Positions 42,557 through 50,931 of a stretch of 58,644 bases of DNA are shown piece by piece. The notes under the pieces are model-generated. The model was not told where the DNA came from. It did no database searches and saw only the letters and a list, made by a program, of their open reading frames with translations. Positions within the stretch are counted from its first letter, which is position 1. Every line of letters starts with the position of its first letter. This DNA comes from Evansella tamaricis (GTDB lineage: Bacteria > Bacillota > Bacilli > Bacillales > Salisediminibacteriaceae), in assembly GCF_019042215.1 (NCBI RefSeq), contig NZ_JAHQCS010000057.1, positions 1 through 58,644 on the forward strand. The letters run 5' to 3'. The position numbers were made by a program, and so were the translations under genes.

Positions 42557-42989
42557 GTTGTTCACCTTTAAGGAGTTCAGGGTTGTCATGAATGTTTCCG
42601 ATGACAATCATGTTTTCGGGATTCATCCCGTTTTCATCTAACTCGTAATAATCATCTGTACCTCGTTTATCTTTAGGGTTATCGAAAACAAATTGTCCCC
42701 CATCATCCCAACGGACAATGAATTTTATATCCCTCCACGCATCCCACAAAATATCAGATTCAAATACCTCCTTAAAGCTCTTGTCTTTAAGTCCTGTAAG
42801 TACTCCTACTGTTTTGGGATCTACCGGAATCCAGTATTCAAAATTTATATATTCCTCACAAGATTCCACAACTTTACCGACTATGTGAGGTCGTTTAGTT
42901 CCTCCTACTAATTTCCCGAAAACCCATTCACCTTTAGGGACATCGGGTAATTCAATTAAACTTTTTCCTCGAAACTTAACCTCTCTCAT
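42549..42989 (-). CDS. YopX-family protein
   Basis: The 146-residue protein starts MREVKFRGKSLIELPDVPKG and has WVFGKLVGGTKRPHIVG, VDPKTVGVLTGLKDK and YELDENGMNPENMIVIGNIH, the pattern of the YopX family of phage proteins. Function unknown. GGAGG lies seven bases before ATG 42989. Confidence 0.88.
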   Translation of the reverse strand: MREVKFRGKSLIELPDVPKGEWVFGKLVGGTKRPHIVGKVVESCEEYINFEYWIPVDPKTVGVLTGLKDKSFKEVFESDILWDAWRDIKFIVRWDDGGQFVFDNPKDKRGTDDYYELDENGMNPENMIVIGNIHDNPELLKGEQHV

Positions 42990-42991
42990 CC

Positions 42992-43861
42992 TCAATCCTC
43001 CAATCTGTGATTTAACTCCTTACGATCACCCTTAACTACAACCGTAAAGTCTTTGCACATTTCGTAGATCCGGCTTGATAGAGCTTCGTCGATATCAAAC
43101 ATCTCGTCTACAGTAAGCTCCGAACTAATCATGATCGGTTTGTAGTTTAAGTACCGATGATTGATAACGGCGTATGTTTGTTCTATTTGCCATTCTGTGG
43201 CTCTGGGCACCTTCACCCTTTCGCCCTTGATTTCTTTTGTCACTGGCTTAAACAGATCATCAATGAACAGTACATCCACCCGTTTCATACGCTCCAATTT
43301 CTGCTCTAACTTACCGAAGTCGTCCTTGAGGTCGTTAAACCCTTCCACGTATGGGAAGTAGAGCACCGACACACTCTTTTTCTGCATGAGATTGTTAGAG
43401 ATTGCCGTAAGTAGATGTGTTTTACCAGAACCAGGATGACCAAGTAGAGCAATGCTATTTCTTCTGGTTTTGTTGAACTGGTCAAAATCTGTGTAATAAT
43501 CCATCGCACACCGGAATAAATCTTTAATTAACTGGGGCTTGTCCTCTGTCTTAAAACTCCCGAATCCTATGTTTTTAAATTGATCTGTGATCTCGCTCGA
43601 CTTTATGATTCTTTCTGATCTGCGCCAAGATAAGCAAGTACAATCCTTCGCCTGTTGTGTCATAAGGACTTCCCCGCCTTTTAACATAGGCTTTTGGGTA
43701 AAGGGATTAATGTACTCGACAGTTTCAAGGGTGAACCCACGGTCTTTGCATTTTTCACAGGTGTATTTACGCTCGTCTTTTTCCGATCCATCCGAGCTGC
43801 CCGCCTGTGATCGAATCCTCTCTTGGAGTTTGGTCATGACTTCCTCGATTGTCTTGGACAT
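42992..43861 (-). CDS. DnaC-like replicative helicase loader
   Basis: The 289-residue AAA+ protein has Walker A LLGHPGSGKTHLLTAI and Walker B VDVLFIDDLFK. An N-terminal cysteine cluster (CEKCKDRGF...CTCLSW) probably binds zinc. It resembles DnaC/DnaI loaders that bring the host helicase to the phage origin. Its start lies within the upstream initiator gene (95-base overlap). GGGGG precedes the ATG. Confidence 0.92.
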   Translation of the reverse strand: MSKTIEEVMTKLQERIRSQAGSSDGSEKDERKYTCEKCKDRGFTLETVEYINPFTQKPMLKGGEVLMTQQAKDCTCLSWRRSERIIKSSEITDQFKNIGFGSFKTEDKPQLIKDLFRCAMDYYTDFDQFNKTRRNSIALLGHPGSGKTHLLTAISNNLMQKKSVSVLYFPYVEGFNDLKDDFGKLEQKLERMKRVDVLFIDDLFKPVTKEIKGERVKVPRATEWQIEQTYAVINHRYLNYKPIMISSELTVDEMFDIDEALSSRIYEMCKDFTVVVKGDRKELNHRLED

Positions 43862-44609
43862 TGGTGCCCCCTTTCTTTGCTTCTTCTTTTGCTTTCAGTA
43901 ATTTCAATTGCTTGTCGATAAACTTGACGCAATAGTTGAACGACGTAATCGATTCGCCAGGATTACGTTTGTTAAAGTCATCGAAACACCGGTCAAGCAA
44001 TTCGATAGTTTGAGAGGTTGGTACTCCCCGGGCGACTATCTGGGCGATTGCTTGATAATCTTTTTGGTTAGGATAACTTGGTCGTCCACTCTGCATAGTT
44101 TTTAGGTCTGTAAATCGATTAGCAATCAAATCGATTGGGTCTCCCTTTTCTTCAACAACAACAGAACATTCTTTTACATTCTTATTATTGTTCCATCGTT
44201 GTTCCATCACTGTTCCATCACTGTTCCGTATCTGTTCCACTGAAGGATTCTTGTAGTGGTCAAAAGACTGGTATAATGCGTAATTAACGACCGTGAACAG
44301 TGTTCCATATTCTGTGCATTTCATTGTTATTTTCTCTTCTTTTTCAAGTGATTTAAGTTTCCTTTGAATAGTGGTCAGGGGGTACTTTTTTAAAGCATTC
44401 CCCCGTCCTTCTTTATAACTGAGATCATCTTGTAGGTTTCTCAAAGATCTAAGAAACTGACCCCTTTTTAAATGCATCCCTGCATGTTCTATCCCTTCCT
44501 GAGAAAAAACAGCATTGCCGATAATGTAGAAAAAAATTCTAAACTTAACGGGGTCATTCCATATTGGATTTTCAAAGATCTCTCTACTTATCTGGAATGC
44601 TCCTTTCAT
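43767..44609 (-). CDS. Replication initiator/DnaD-like protein
   Basis: The 280-residue protein has an N-terminal winged-helix region (QISREIFENPIWNDPVKFRI, LTTIQRKLKSLEKEEKITMK) and a lysine-rich C-terminus. Its position before the helicase loader is that of phage replisome organisers. The phage origin may lie inside this gene, as is common; 44180-44240 has a run of TTCCATC/GTTCC direct repeats that could serve. Confidence 0.8.
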   Translation of the reverse strand: MKGAFQISREIFENPIWNDPVKFRIFFYIIGNAVFSQEGIEHAGMHLKRGQFLRSLRNLQDDLSYKEGRGNALKKYPLTTIQRKLKSLEKEEKITMKCTEYGTLFTVVNYALYQSFDHYKNPSVEQIRNSDGTVMEQRWNNNKNVKECSVVVEEKGDPIDLIANRFTDLKTMQSGRPSYPNQKDYQAIAQIVARGVPTSQTIELLDRCFDDFNKRNPGESITSFNYCVKFIDKQLKLLKAKEEAKKGGTNVQDNRGSHDQTPREDSITGGQLGWIGKRRA

Positions 44610-44613
44610 GTGA

Positions 44614-45123
44614 TCACCCTAACTTCTTATGAACGTGTTTATGACATTTAGAGCAAAGAGTTAGTCCGTTCGAAACTTCAAATCGTAAATTTATGTGAGT
44701 TGAAAATGGTTTGATGTGGTGGGCGTTCAAATCGCCGCCTCGTTTTCCACATTTTTGACAAGTGTAATCGTCACGAACGAAAACCGAGTTTCGCCACTCT
44801 TTATATTTAGGATTTTTTCTTTCCTGCTTGTTGGTTATCTTCCAAGGTGGAGTTTTAGGTCCGATCCAGATAACAGCCTCCCCCTTATCGTTTACTGCTG
44901 CATGCGCATTCTTTAAATTAATTCCGTTATAAGATAAATACTTATCTTCACTAATCTTCCCCTCAGCAAATCCACATTCAATACATAAATGAAAATCTTT
45001 ATCAGACTCTTCGTACCTCGGCCACATTTCAGATATCACTTCACCACAGTTGTTACAACTAAAGTTATGAATGAAAATATCAGAATCTCCATTTTTCTCT
45101 ATTACTGAATGACTATAGGACAC
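44614..45123 (-). CDS. HNH endonuclease
   Basis: The C-terminal half has the HNH pattern: FVRDDYTCQKCGKRGGDLNA, HHIKPFSTHINLRFE and GLTLCSKCHKHVHK, with two CxxC pairs for structural zinc. An N-terminal zinc ribbon (CNNCGEVI...CIECGFAEG) precedes it. It could be a replication or packaging nuclease or a freestanding homing enzyme; the N-terminal ribbon argues for a dedicated phage role. The start is GTG 45123. Confidence 0.88.
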   Translation of the reverse strand: MSYSHSVIEKNGDSDIFIHNFSCNNCGEVISEMWPRYEESDKDFHLCIECGFAEGKISEDKYLSYNGINLKNAHAAVNDKGEAVIWIGPKTPPWKITNKQERKNPKYKEWRNSVFVRDDYTCQKCGKRGGDLNAHHIKPFSTHINLRFEVSNGLTLCSKCHKHVHKKLG

Positions 45124-45141
45124 TACACACCCTCCCTCCTA

Positions 45142-45285
45142 TTACAACGGTATTGTTTTCTCCACTCCGACTTCTTTATGTTTTATTACTAGCTGATCTC
45201 CACGCTCTTGTTTCACTAACCAATTTCGATGATTTAATCCTGTCCACATTAACGCTGAAAGGTACTTCCGAGTTACTCTTTTCAA
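45142..45285 (-). CDS. 47-aa basic protein
   Basis: The start is TTG 45285, eight bases after AGGAG. The product MKRVTRKYLSALMWTGLNHR... is basic with a beta-like end. It follows the next small gene with one base between. Not recognised. Confidence 0.5.
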   Translation of the reverse strand: MKRVTRKYLSALMWTGLNHRNWLVKQERGDQLVIKHKEVGVEKTIPL

Positions 45286-45286
45286 T

Positions 45287-45466
45287 TCACTCTCTCCTCT
45301 CACAAATCGCTGTCATACCTTCAATTCTCTTAAACTCTAATTCTGGATATGAGCGCTTTAGGTATCCTTCTACGTAACCAGCAAACTTGTCTTTTCTGAG
45401 CTTCCGATCACTAATCCCTTCGGTCATCCAGAGGTAGTGGTGTGGGATCGGTACTTCATGTTTCAT
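45287..45466 (-). CDS. 59-aa hypothetical protein
   Basis: The product MKHEVPIPHHYLWMTEGISD... has a helical middle (LRKDKFAGYVEGYLKRSY). Its ATG overlaps the upstream metallo-hydrolase stop as ATGA, so translation is probably coupled. Not recognised. Confidence 0.55.
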   Translation of the reverse strand: MKHEVPIPHHYLWMTEGISDRKLRKDKFAGYVEGYLKRSYPELEFKRIEGMTAICERRE

Positions 45467-46164
45467 GGCACGTACACAAGCTTTCCAGTGAGTTCCTGTA
45501 CTTCTCTTTTAAAACGGTTCTCATCGCTATTCGAATCACTAAGATGGAGAATCCAGATCTCTTGAACCTTAGTGAGATCGTTTGCTCTTAGAAACTCTTT
45601 AAAGTTCTCTAGGTTCATATGGGATCGAAGTAAGCGTTTTTTCATCACTTGGGGTACGGAACCATTAGCAATGTTGTCGTTAAGTATGTCTAGGGAGTAG
45701 TTACACTCCACCATAAGATGAGTTAAACCTTTGAATTTGTATTTAATGTAGTAGGTATCCGTTGCGAATAAGAGCTTGTCTCCTTGTTTGTTGGCTAGTA
45801 AGAATCCTAGTGGTTCTGACACATCATGCTCTACATCAAAGGGTAAAATAGTCCAGGTACCGATATTAAATTGTCTTTTGGCTTCAACCGTTTTTATACG
45901 GTGTCCTTTGGCCCCTATCGCATTTGCAGTACCTGGACTAAGGTAGATATTAATTCCAGCTTTCATAACCTCTGAGATTGCTTTACTGTGATCTTTATGT
46001 TCATGGGTGACTAAGCACCCTCGGATATCTTTTGTATTGAAATTGAGCCGTTTCTGAATGTCTCTGAATGAGATTCCACATTCCAGAAGGAGAGGGGTAA
46101 CGCCATCTGTTACGTAATAGGCGTTACCTTTACTACTGGATGCTAGAGCTTTTATCTCAATCAT
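45463..46164 (-). CDS. Metallo-beta-lactamase-fold hydrolase
   Basis: The 233-residue protein has the metal motif THEHKDH (H54, H56, D58, H59) and later GFLLANKQGDKLLFATDTYY and the C-terminal LHLSDSNSDENRF. It resembles YycJ/WalJ-type phosphodiesterases. Placed next to RecT and an SbcC-like ATPase, it may be the nuclease partner in recombination. That role is inferred. Confidence 0.88.
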   Translation of the reverse strand: MIEIKALASSSKGNAYYVTDGVTPLLLECGISFRDIQKRLNFNTKDIRGCLVTHEHKDHSKAISEVMKAGINIYLSPGTANAIGAKGHRIKTVEAKRQFNIGTWTILPFDVEHDVSEPLGFLLANKQGDKLLFATDTYYIKYKFKGLTHLMVECNYSLDILNDNIANGSVPQVMKKRLLRSHMNLENFKEFLRANDLTKVQEIWILHLSDSNSDENRFKREVQELTGKLVYVP

Positions 46165-47118
46165 CTAAAATCCCGGTCCATCTGTTCCGGTGGCTTGTTG
46201 TTCAGCTTGTTCAAACGAATCATAGAGAGATTGTTGTTCATATTGTTTGGTATCTTCTTGAGGTTTAGGTTGTTCAGGCTTAACCTGTTGTTTTGGTTCT
46301 TGTTTAAGTTCTTCTTTTTCTTCAACAACAACGTCAATGTATTCTTGATTCGCGTTCTGTTCTATCTGCTTCTGTGTCTCTTCTTCTGGAGTAACATCAA
46401 CTCGTTCGTTGTCATACTCATTTTCAGTAGAATTGTTGATTGCTTGTACAAGTAGATCGCTATCATCACTTGTATTAATAAAGGCTTTAGCAGCTCGATT
46501 AATAACTGTACGTTTTGCCATTTCTTGAGGGAACTTTTTGTGAACTGCTTGTTGTGTTTTCGATTGCCCCCAAGCTGCGTTAATCTCTTTTTTAGTCATA
46601 ACTGTTAGTAGTTCCTCGTCCTCGGCAGTTTTGACAACGGCATAAGCACCCAAGATCTCATTGTCTCTATTTAAGAAGTTTGTTTCATGCTTTAATAACT
46701 TCTCACGACCACCAGCAACTTCGTAATCGAACACATCACCACCAAATATTACGTTTGCCCAGATATCCTTAACATTGGTGAGACGTTTAAGGACTGCCTG
46801 TGTACCGAAATATGATCGGTTAAGTTGTAGTTGGTTTCCATAAACGATGAAATAACATTGTGTTTTAGCTGGGCTTAACCCTTGAACAACCATATCTAGT
46901 AAAGAGTTTGCAATCGATTCTCTCGTGCAAACTTCGAGAGCAGGCTTACCAGCCTTATCTTTCACTTCCTGGAGTTTGAAAAACGCACTCTTTAAAGCGT
47001 TACTAGCGTTATAATTGGCTGGAAGTTGTAATCCTTCATCTTGTAATCTAGTTAAGCTTTTATTTACGTCATCTGTGATGTCTTTCTGGATAATTGCCAC
47101 TTGATTTTTGTTAGTCAT
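46165..47118 (-). CDS. recT: RecT-family single-strand annealing protein
   Basis: The 317-residue protein has the RecT core: CTRESIANSLLDMVVQGLSP, KTQCYFIVYGNQLQLNRSYF, GTQAVLKRL and FPQEMAKRTVINRAAKAFIN. It ends in a Glu/Gln-rich tail. RecT pairs complementary strands during phage recombination. No RecE-type exonuclease is seen, so the SbcC-like and metallo-hydrolase neighbours may supply resection. AGGAGG precedes the ATG. Confidence 0.95.
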   Translation of the reverse strand: MTNKNQVAIIQKDITDDVNKSLTRLQDEGLQLPANYNASNALKSAFFKLQEVKDKAGKPALEVCTRESIANSLLDMVVQGLSPAKTQCYFIVYGNQLQLNRSYFGTQAVLKRLTNVKDIWANVIFGGDVFDYEVAGGREKLLKHETNFLNRDNEILGAYAVVKTAEDEELLTVMTKKEINAAWGQSKTQQAVHKKFPQEMAKRTVINRAAKAFINTSDDSDLLVQAINNSTENEYDNERVDVTPEEETQKQIEQNANQEYIDVVVEEKEELKQEPKQQVKPEQPKPQEDTKQYEQQSLYDSFEQAEQQATGTDGPGF

Positions 47119-47327
47119 TTATTTTCCTCCTTCTGATCTAACTTATATATTTTTTTAACCTGAGCACGGGGGTATATATTTTCATTTGAAAATGAGTCAT
47201 ATATATAACCATTAGGGAAACGATATTTAATCTCTTGTTCAATTTCCTCTGTCGTAGGATAATATTCATATTCTTTTGATATAGGTAATTGGTTTATTTG
47301 GATAACGAAAACTATTTTTAAAGTCAA
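47115..47327 (-). CDS. 70-aa hypothetical protein
   Basis: TTG 47327 is chosen as start, six bases after GAGGTGG. The product has a hydrophobic beta-like front (MTLKIVFVIQINQLPI) and a polar end. It overlaps RecT by four bases. Not recognised. Confidence 0.5.
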   Translation of the reverse strand: MTLKIVFVIQINQLPISKEYEYYPTTEEIEQEIKYRFPNGYIYDSFSNENIYPRAQVKKIYKLDQKEENK

Positions 47328-47337
47328 AATTTCCACC

Positions 47338-47577
47338 TCAATCGCAATAAGTTCTATAGCAGTGTGGACAACCAGTGATTAATTCACTGGCCGCCTTTTC
47401 CGTTGTAATACCAGAAAAATAATGTTTCCCATCCAATACAGCTTTTTCGTGTGGATTATAGATGTTTTTATTACATTTCCAACAAACTCCAGAACTAGGG
47501 GCGAAGTGTGGCGCCCCTGTCCTTTTACAATACTCCTCTTGTGCTTTTATGCTTTTCTGAACGTTGAACTCACTCAT
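47338..47577 (-). CDS. 79-aa zinc-ribbon protein
   Basis: Cysteines CWKCNKNIYN and CPHCYRTYC mark a probable zinc ribbon, about 35 residues apart. ATG overlaps the SbcC-like stop (ATGA). Unknown role in the recombination operon. Confidence 0.6.
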   Translation of the reverse strand: MSEFNVQKSIKAQEEYCKRTGAPHFAPSSGVCWKCNKNIYNPHEKAVLDGKHYFSGITTEKAASELITGCPHCYRTYCD

Positions 47578-49583
47578 ACTAGAACGGCCTCTTTTGACTT
47601 CGATTCAACCCTCAGTGACTTATCCTTTTCGGAAACGATAAGGGCGATTGTTTGTGCCTTTGTATCAATCAATTTAGTGACCGCCTCGGCATTGTCAATA
47701 AAGATAGGTGCTGCAAACTCATAGTGCTCAGACAGAGTGTTAATGATGTCTAGCCCAACATTGATTCGAGCAGCATTATTTAATCCAGATCCATAAGGGA
47801 CCCCATCAAACGTTGTTTCACAAACCTCGTTTAGACCACCATTGATCTGAGTTTCGAATAGTTTGAACCGTGCATACTGAAACTTAGAATTGATCTTCTC
47901 TTCCAAAAGATTGACCTTCGCTCGAATAAACTCTTCTGCAAGGAATAGTTCCTTTTCTAGCTCGGCATATTCAGCTGCAAGTTCTTTCTGACGATCTTCC
48001 AGTTCTTGAACTCGTTTCTCTGATTGTTTGTGCTGATCTACTTTTGCCAAATCCAATTCATATTCTTTTATCTGACCTCGCAAATCAGTAATCTCCGATT
48101 GCGCTCCATCGATGGAGCTTTGAACATTTGCCTGAACCTCTTTGATTTGTTGCTCTAGTTGTTGAGATTCTTTAAATTTGGCGACATATTCCTCATTGTC
48201 ATTGATAGATGTTGTATTTGCTTTTAATGATTCAATATCACTCTGTACTTGGTTTATATCCACTTCCTGTTGCTTTAAGGTCTCTTCTAACTTAGCTATA
48301 GCTTCATTCGCTTCCTTAGAATCCTTCTCACGTTCTTCCGATTGCGCTTTTAAGGAATGACCTTGTTTCTTGATCTCTTCCAGTTCTTTTGATTTATTTA
48401 GGTTAAATTGTGCAACTGCAGCTTCATATTGTTCCTTTGCTCTTTGGTGCGCTTGTTCGATCTCTTCTTGAGGTAAAGCCTGTCCACAAGTGGAGCAGTT
48501 TTCATCATGTTCCGGTAATACAATGGAATGCTCTCTCTTCTCCACTTCGAAATATTGATTACGCAAACGATCACGCTTACCATCGAAAACCTTGATATCT
48601 TCCTCATTGGAGCGAATACGACGTTGTTGATTGGAAATCTGATGTTCTGTTTGACTAATAGCATTCTTGATCTCGTAGAATAAGGATTGTTTAGCACTCA
48701 CCTTGTCTTGATTCTCAGCATTATGCTTGTTCTTGATGTCCAGGAGCTGCCCTTCTACTTCACGTAATTTCTTTTGTAATTCAGCGAACTCTCCACCGTT
48801 ACGGATGCGAGAGATTTGATCTTCTTTGTTTTCAATTAAATCCTTTGTTTTTGCAATTTTATTTTTGATCTCTTTTACGTTAATCCCATTAATGTCTGGA
48901 AGGTTGTGATTGATCTCATCAATCCGAACCGGGATCATTTCAAGTTCCTTATTGATGTCCTTCTTCTTAGCAGCAATAACTAATTTGTGGTCCTCTATAC
49001 TACGGTCACCTAGAATTTTTGTTAACTCACCAAGTTTCTTATTACTAGCGATAACATCTTCCTCTGAAATGTCACCACATACTTTCAGAAGAATGTTTCG
49101 ACGTTCTTGCCACTTAAGGTGTTCGTTAAAATAGGTTGGTGATGTGAGTAATTTAAAAACACCTTCGTCAATGATCTGAGAAACCTTATCGGTATATTCT
49201 TTCTTTTTGACTGGTACTCCATCGATAAAGTAATCTACCGTATGTCCATCAAACTCTTGCGTTGCAGATCCACGCTTTCTAGTCCACTTTTCTCTGTAGA
49301 CTTTTCTAAGGTTGATCTCTTTATTCTCAAGTCGAAAGGTGCCTTCTACTTCATGATCAAGGTTATGGATCTCATTCCCTTTGAAATCCAACGTTTTAAT
49401 GGCGAACTCCTTTTTGTTTTGGCTATCCTTATCGAATAGCAACCAATTTTCAGCATCGAACAACGTTGACTTTCCAGTACCGTTATCTCCGAGGACCTCA
49501 GTATCTCCGTTGGCATCTAACACAAACGACTTGATACCTTTAAAATTCTTTAGCTTTAAGCTAATAAGCTCTAAACGTTTCAA
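47574..49583 (-). CDS. SbcC/Rad50-like ATPase with zinc hook
   Basis: The 669-residue protein has Walker A LGDNGTGKST (residues 31-40), long coiled coils on both sides of a zinc hook CSTCGQ at about 363, and the C-terminal ABC part with YGSGLNNAARINVGLDII and FIDNAEAV. It is a compact SMC-type ATPase like SbcC/Rad50. A Mre11/SbcD-type nuclease is missing nearby; the metallo-hydrolase two genes on may replace it. The start is TTG 49583 behind GGAGGG. Confidence 0.9.
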   Translation of the reverse strand: MKRLELISLKLKNFKGIKSFVLDANGDTEVLGDNGTGKSTLFDAENWLLFDKDSQNKKEFAIKTLDFKGNEIHNLDHEVEGTFRLENKEINLRKVYREKWTRKRGSATQEFDGHTVDYFIDGVPVKKKEYTDKVSQIIDEGVFKLLTSPTYFNEHLKWQERRNILLKVCGDISEEDVIASNKKLGELTKILGDRSIEDHKLVIAAKKKDINKELEMIPVRIDEINHNLPDINGINVKEIKNKIAKTKDLIENKEDQISRIRNGGEFAELQKKLREVEGQLLDIKNKHNAENQDKVSAKQSLFYEIKNAISQTEHQISNQQRRIRSNEEDIKVFDGKRDRLRNQYFEVEKREHSIVLPEHDENCSTCGQALPQEEIEQAHQRAKEQYEAAVAQFNLNKSKELEEIKKQGHSLKAQSEEREKDSKEANEAIAKLEETLKQQEVDINQVQSDIESLKANTTSINDNEEYVAKFKESQQLEQQIKEVQANVQSSIDGAQSEITDLRGQIKEYELDLAKVDQHKQSEKRVQELEDRQKELAAEYAELEKELFLAEEFIRAKVNLLEEKINSKFQYARFKLFETQINGGLNEVCETTFDGVPYGSGLNNAARINVGLDIINTLSEHYEFAAPIFIDNAEAVTKLIDTKAQTIALIVSEKDKSLRVESKSKEAVLV

Positions 49584-49666
49584 CGGTATCCCTCCATATT
49601 GAATTTTTTAATTAGATCACTTATAATAAAAGTGAACATATTTACTAATGCGTTCCAGAAATCCGA

Positions 49667-49975
49667 TCAGACTACCATCTGTTCGGATTTTTCATTTTCT
49701 TCTTTTTCTACTTCGCGTTCCAACACTTCCAAATCTGCTAAGGTGTCTGTCACAATGTACTCTGCTTGTTGTAGCCTTGACTTAAGAGCGTTAATTCGAT
49801 TTCTGATATCCTCTGAATCCACCCTTGTCCCTCCTTCCTTTGGTATGTAAGGCTTTACTTCAAGGATGTCACTAAACTCGTATACTTCCTCTAAGCAATG
49901 AGGACAGCCCTTTGGTTCAACATCCTCGTCTACCGCAAAACCTTGCTCGCAATCAGGACAAAAATAATCATCCAT
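49667..49975 (-). CDS. 102-aa zinc-ribbon and coiled-coil protein
   Basis: The front is a rubredoxin-like zinc site (FCPDCEQGF, CPHCLEEVYEF) and the rest a helix (RNRINALKSRLQQAEYIV). ATG 49975 follows AGAGGAG. It precedes the SbcC-like gene by 83 bases. Unknown. Confidence 0.6.
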   Translation of the reverse strand: MDDYFCPDCEQGFAVDEDVEPKGCPHCLEEVYEFSDILEVKPYIPKEGGTRVDSEDIRNRINALKSRLQQAEYIVTDTLADLEVLEREVEKEENEKSEQMVV

Positions 49976-49999
49976 CTTTCTCCTCTATCACCATCCCTT

Positions 50000-50192
50000 T
50001 CTGGTGTCAGCTGCACCTTTGGGAGCACGACAGAGGACTACTGGACGCCGGGGGAATGGCTACAGTCTTGTCATGACCCCAAAGGCAAAGCTGAGACAAA
50101 TCTCAACTTGCCATTAAGAGGTGGTTTTGCTACTATACAGATATAAGAGTTTTACCTGAGCTTACTCACACGGCCATGTGAGGGCTTTTTTC
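50000..50192 (+). ncRNA. Candidate structured RNA in the early operon
   Basis: The 290-base gap between minus-strand genes is more GC-rich than its surroundings and folds strongly. CAGCT (50008-50012) pairs with AGCTG (50089-50093) and CCTTTGGG (50016-50023) with CCCAAAGG (50078-50085). Inside these, GACA/TGTC (50029/50069), GACT/AGTC (50036/50064) and GCC/GGC (50047/50058) nest in order. A competing hairpin uses 50084-50112. A plus-strand terminator ends the region at 50192. I do not recognise the family and no strong promoter is visible, so the strand is inferred from the terminator. Confidence 0.45.
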
Positions 50193-50247
50193 TTTGCCAT
50201 TTCCCATCGATTTTTTTAAACTCTTTAAACACCTTTTTGGATGTCAT
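50152..50247 (-). CDS. 31-aa basic peptide
   Basis: ATG 50247 follows GGAGGGGTGAGA, a strong ribosome site. The peptide MTSKKVFKEFKKIDGKWQRK... is nearly all Lys, Arg and polar residues. Part of it is encoded by the plus-strand terminator hairpin, so one of the two readings may be secondary. Confidence 0.45.
   Translation of the reverse strand: MTSKKVFKEFKKIDGKWQRKKPSHGRVSKLR
50165..50192 (+). terminator. Plus-strand terminator inside a minus-strand operon
   Basis: CTCACA-CGGCCA-TGTGAG followed by GGCTTTTTTC is a Rho-independent terminator for plus-strand transcripts. The minus strand has no T tail. No plus-strand protein gene precedes it, which points to an RNA or antisense transcript. Confidence 0.7.
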
Positions 50248-50264
50248 TCTCACCCCTCCAGTTT

Positions 50265-50528
50265 CTACGACTTCTTGACATGCTCAATGGCTTTTTGGAT
50301 AACAGCTGAGTACTTTACATTCTTACTTGCCATCTTTAACGCCATTAAATCCTCAATTAATTCCAACTTATCTTCTTCCGTTTTATAGCCCCTGATCAGC
50401 AATCCTTCATCAGACATAAACATTTCCATCGGTGTTCCCGGTTCCCATCCGTGCGACCGTCGAATTTCTTTCGGAATAACTACTCGACCTAATTCATCAA
50501 TGCGTCTAACAATTCCAATAGATTTCAT
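50265..50528 (-). CDS. AbrB/SpoVT-family transcription regulator
   Basis: ATG 50528 follows AGGGGGA; the longer frame is not supported. The 87-residue protein begins MKSIGIVRRIDELGRVVIPK, the AbrB swapped-hairpin DNA-binding domain. It continues with WEPGTPMEMFMSDEGLLIRG and a helical C-terminus. It probably modulates phage or host early transcription. Confidence 0.9.
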   Translation of the reverse strand: MKSIGIVRRIDELGRVVIPKEIRRSHGWEPGTPMEMFMSDEGLLIRGYKTEEDKLELIEDLMALKMASKNVKYSAVIQKAIEHVKKS

Positions 50529-50539
50529 GTGTAATCCCC

Positions 50540-50659
50540 CTAAACGAAAATTAATATAGCTTGTACAAAAACATAGGAAAAATAAAGCATGATGCAGTAC
50601 CACATGTACTTGGAAGTGATAATGTTGTCTAATAAATCAATGATCTTTTCGATGTTCAT
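50540..50659 (-). CDS. 39-aa membrane peptide
   Basis: ATG 50659 follows GGAGGGTGAA and overlaps the upstream stop (ATGA). The product (MNIEKIIDLLDNIITSKYMW...) ends in a hydrophobic helix (CIMLYFSYVFVQAILIFV). Not recognised. Confidence 0.5.
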   Translation of the reverse strand: MNIEKIIDLLDNIITSKYMWYCIMLYFSYVFVQAILIFV

Positions 50660-50931
50660 TTCACCCTCCGGACACTTAAGGTGATAGATTCACGTCTCCA
50701 GTATTTGTACTTGTCTTGGAGTTCTTTTAAATCTTTCAGAGCTTTATCAAACTCAACTTCTTCATTCCGGATACGTTCCTTTATCAGTTTGATGTTTATT
50801 TGATCTAACCGTTTCGTCGCCTCGAACAACTCGTTATGTAGATTCTGGATTGTAGCTTGTTGTCCGATCATATATAAATATAATTTCATGGCTAAGGGTA
50901 GATCTTTATCTAGTACATTTAACTCGTTCAT
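50656..50931 (-). CDS. 91-aa coiled-coil protein
   Basis: ATG 50931 overlaps the upstream stop as ATGA, so it is preferred over an upstream TTG. The protein is helical and charged (LHNELFEATKRLDQINIKLI, DKALKDLKELQDKYKYWRR). Not recognised. Confidence 0.5.
   Translation of the reverse strand: MNELNVLDKDLPLAMKLYLYMIGQQATIQNLHNELFEATKRLDQINIKLIKERIRNEEVEFDKALKDLKELQDKYKYWRRESITLSVRRVK

Noticed and set aside
50040-50075. Possible HDV-like ribozyme core (GCC...GGGGGAATGGCTAC)
   Set aside because: No paired first helix starting at a plausible cleavage base could be found, so the double pseudoknot cannot be built.
49898-50146. Plus-strand frame of 82 codons across the structured region
   Set aside because: It overlaps the start of a real minus-strand gene, has no ribosome site, and its composition follows the RNA stems; the region is better read as a structured RNA.
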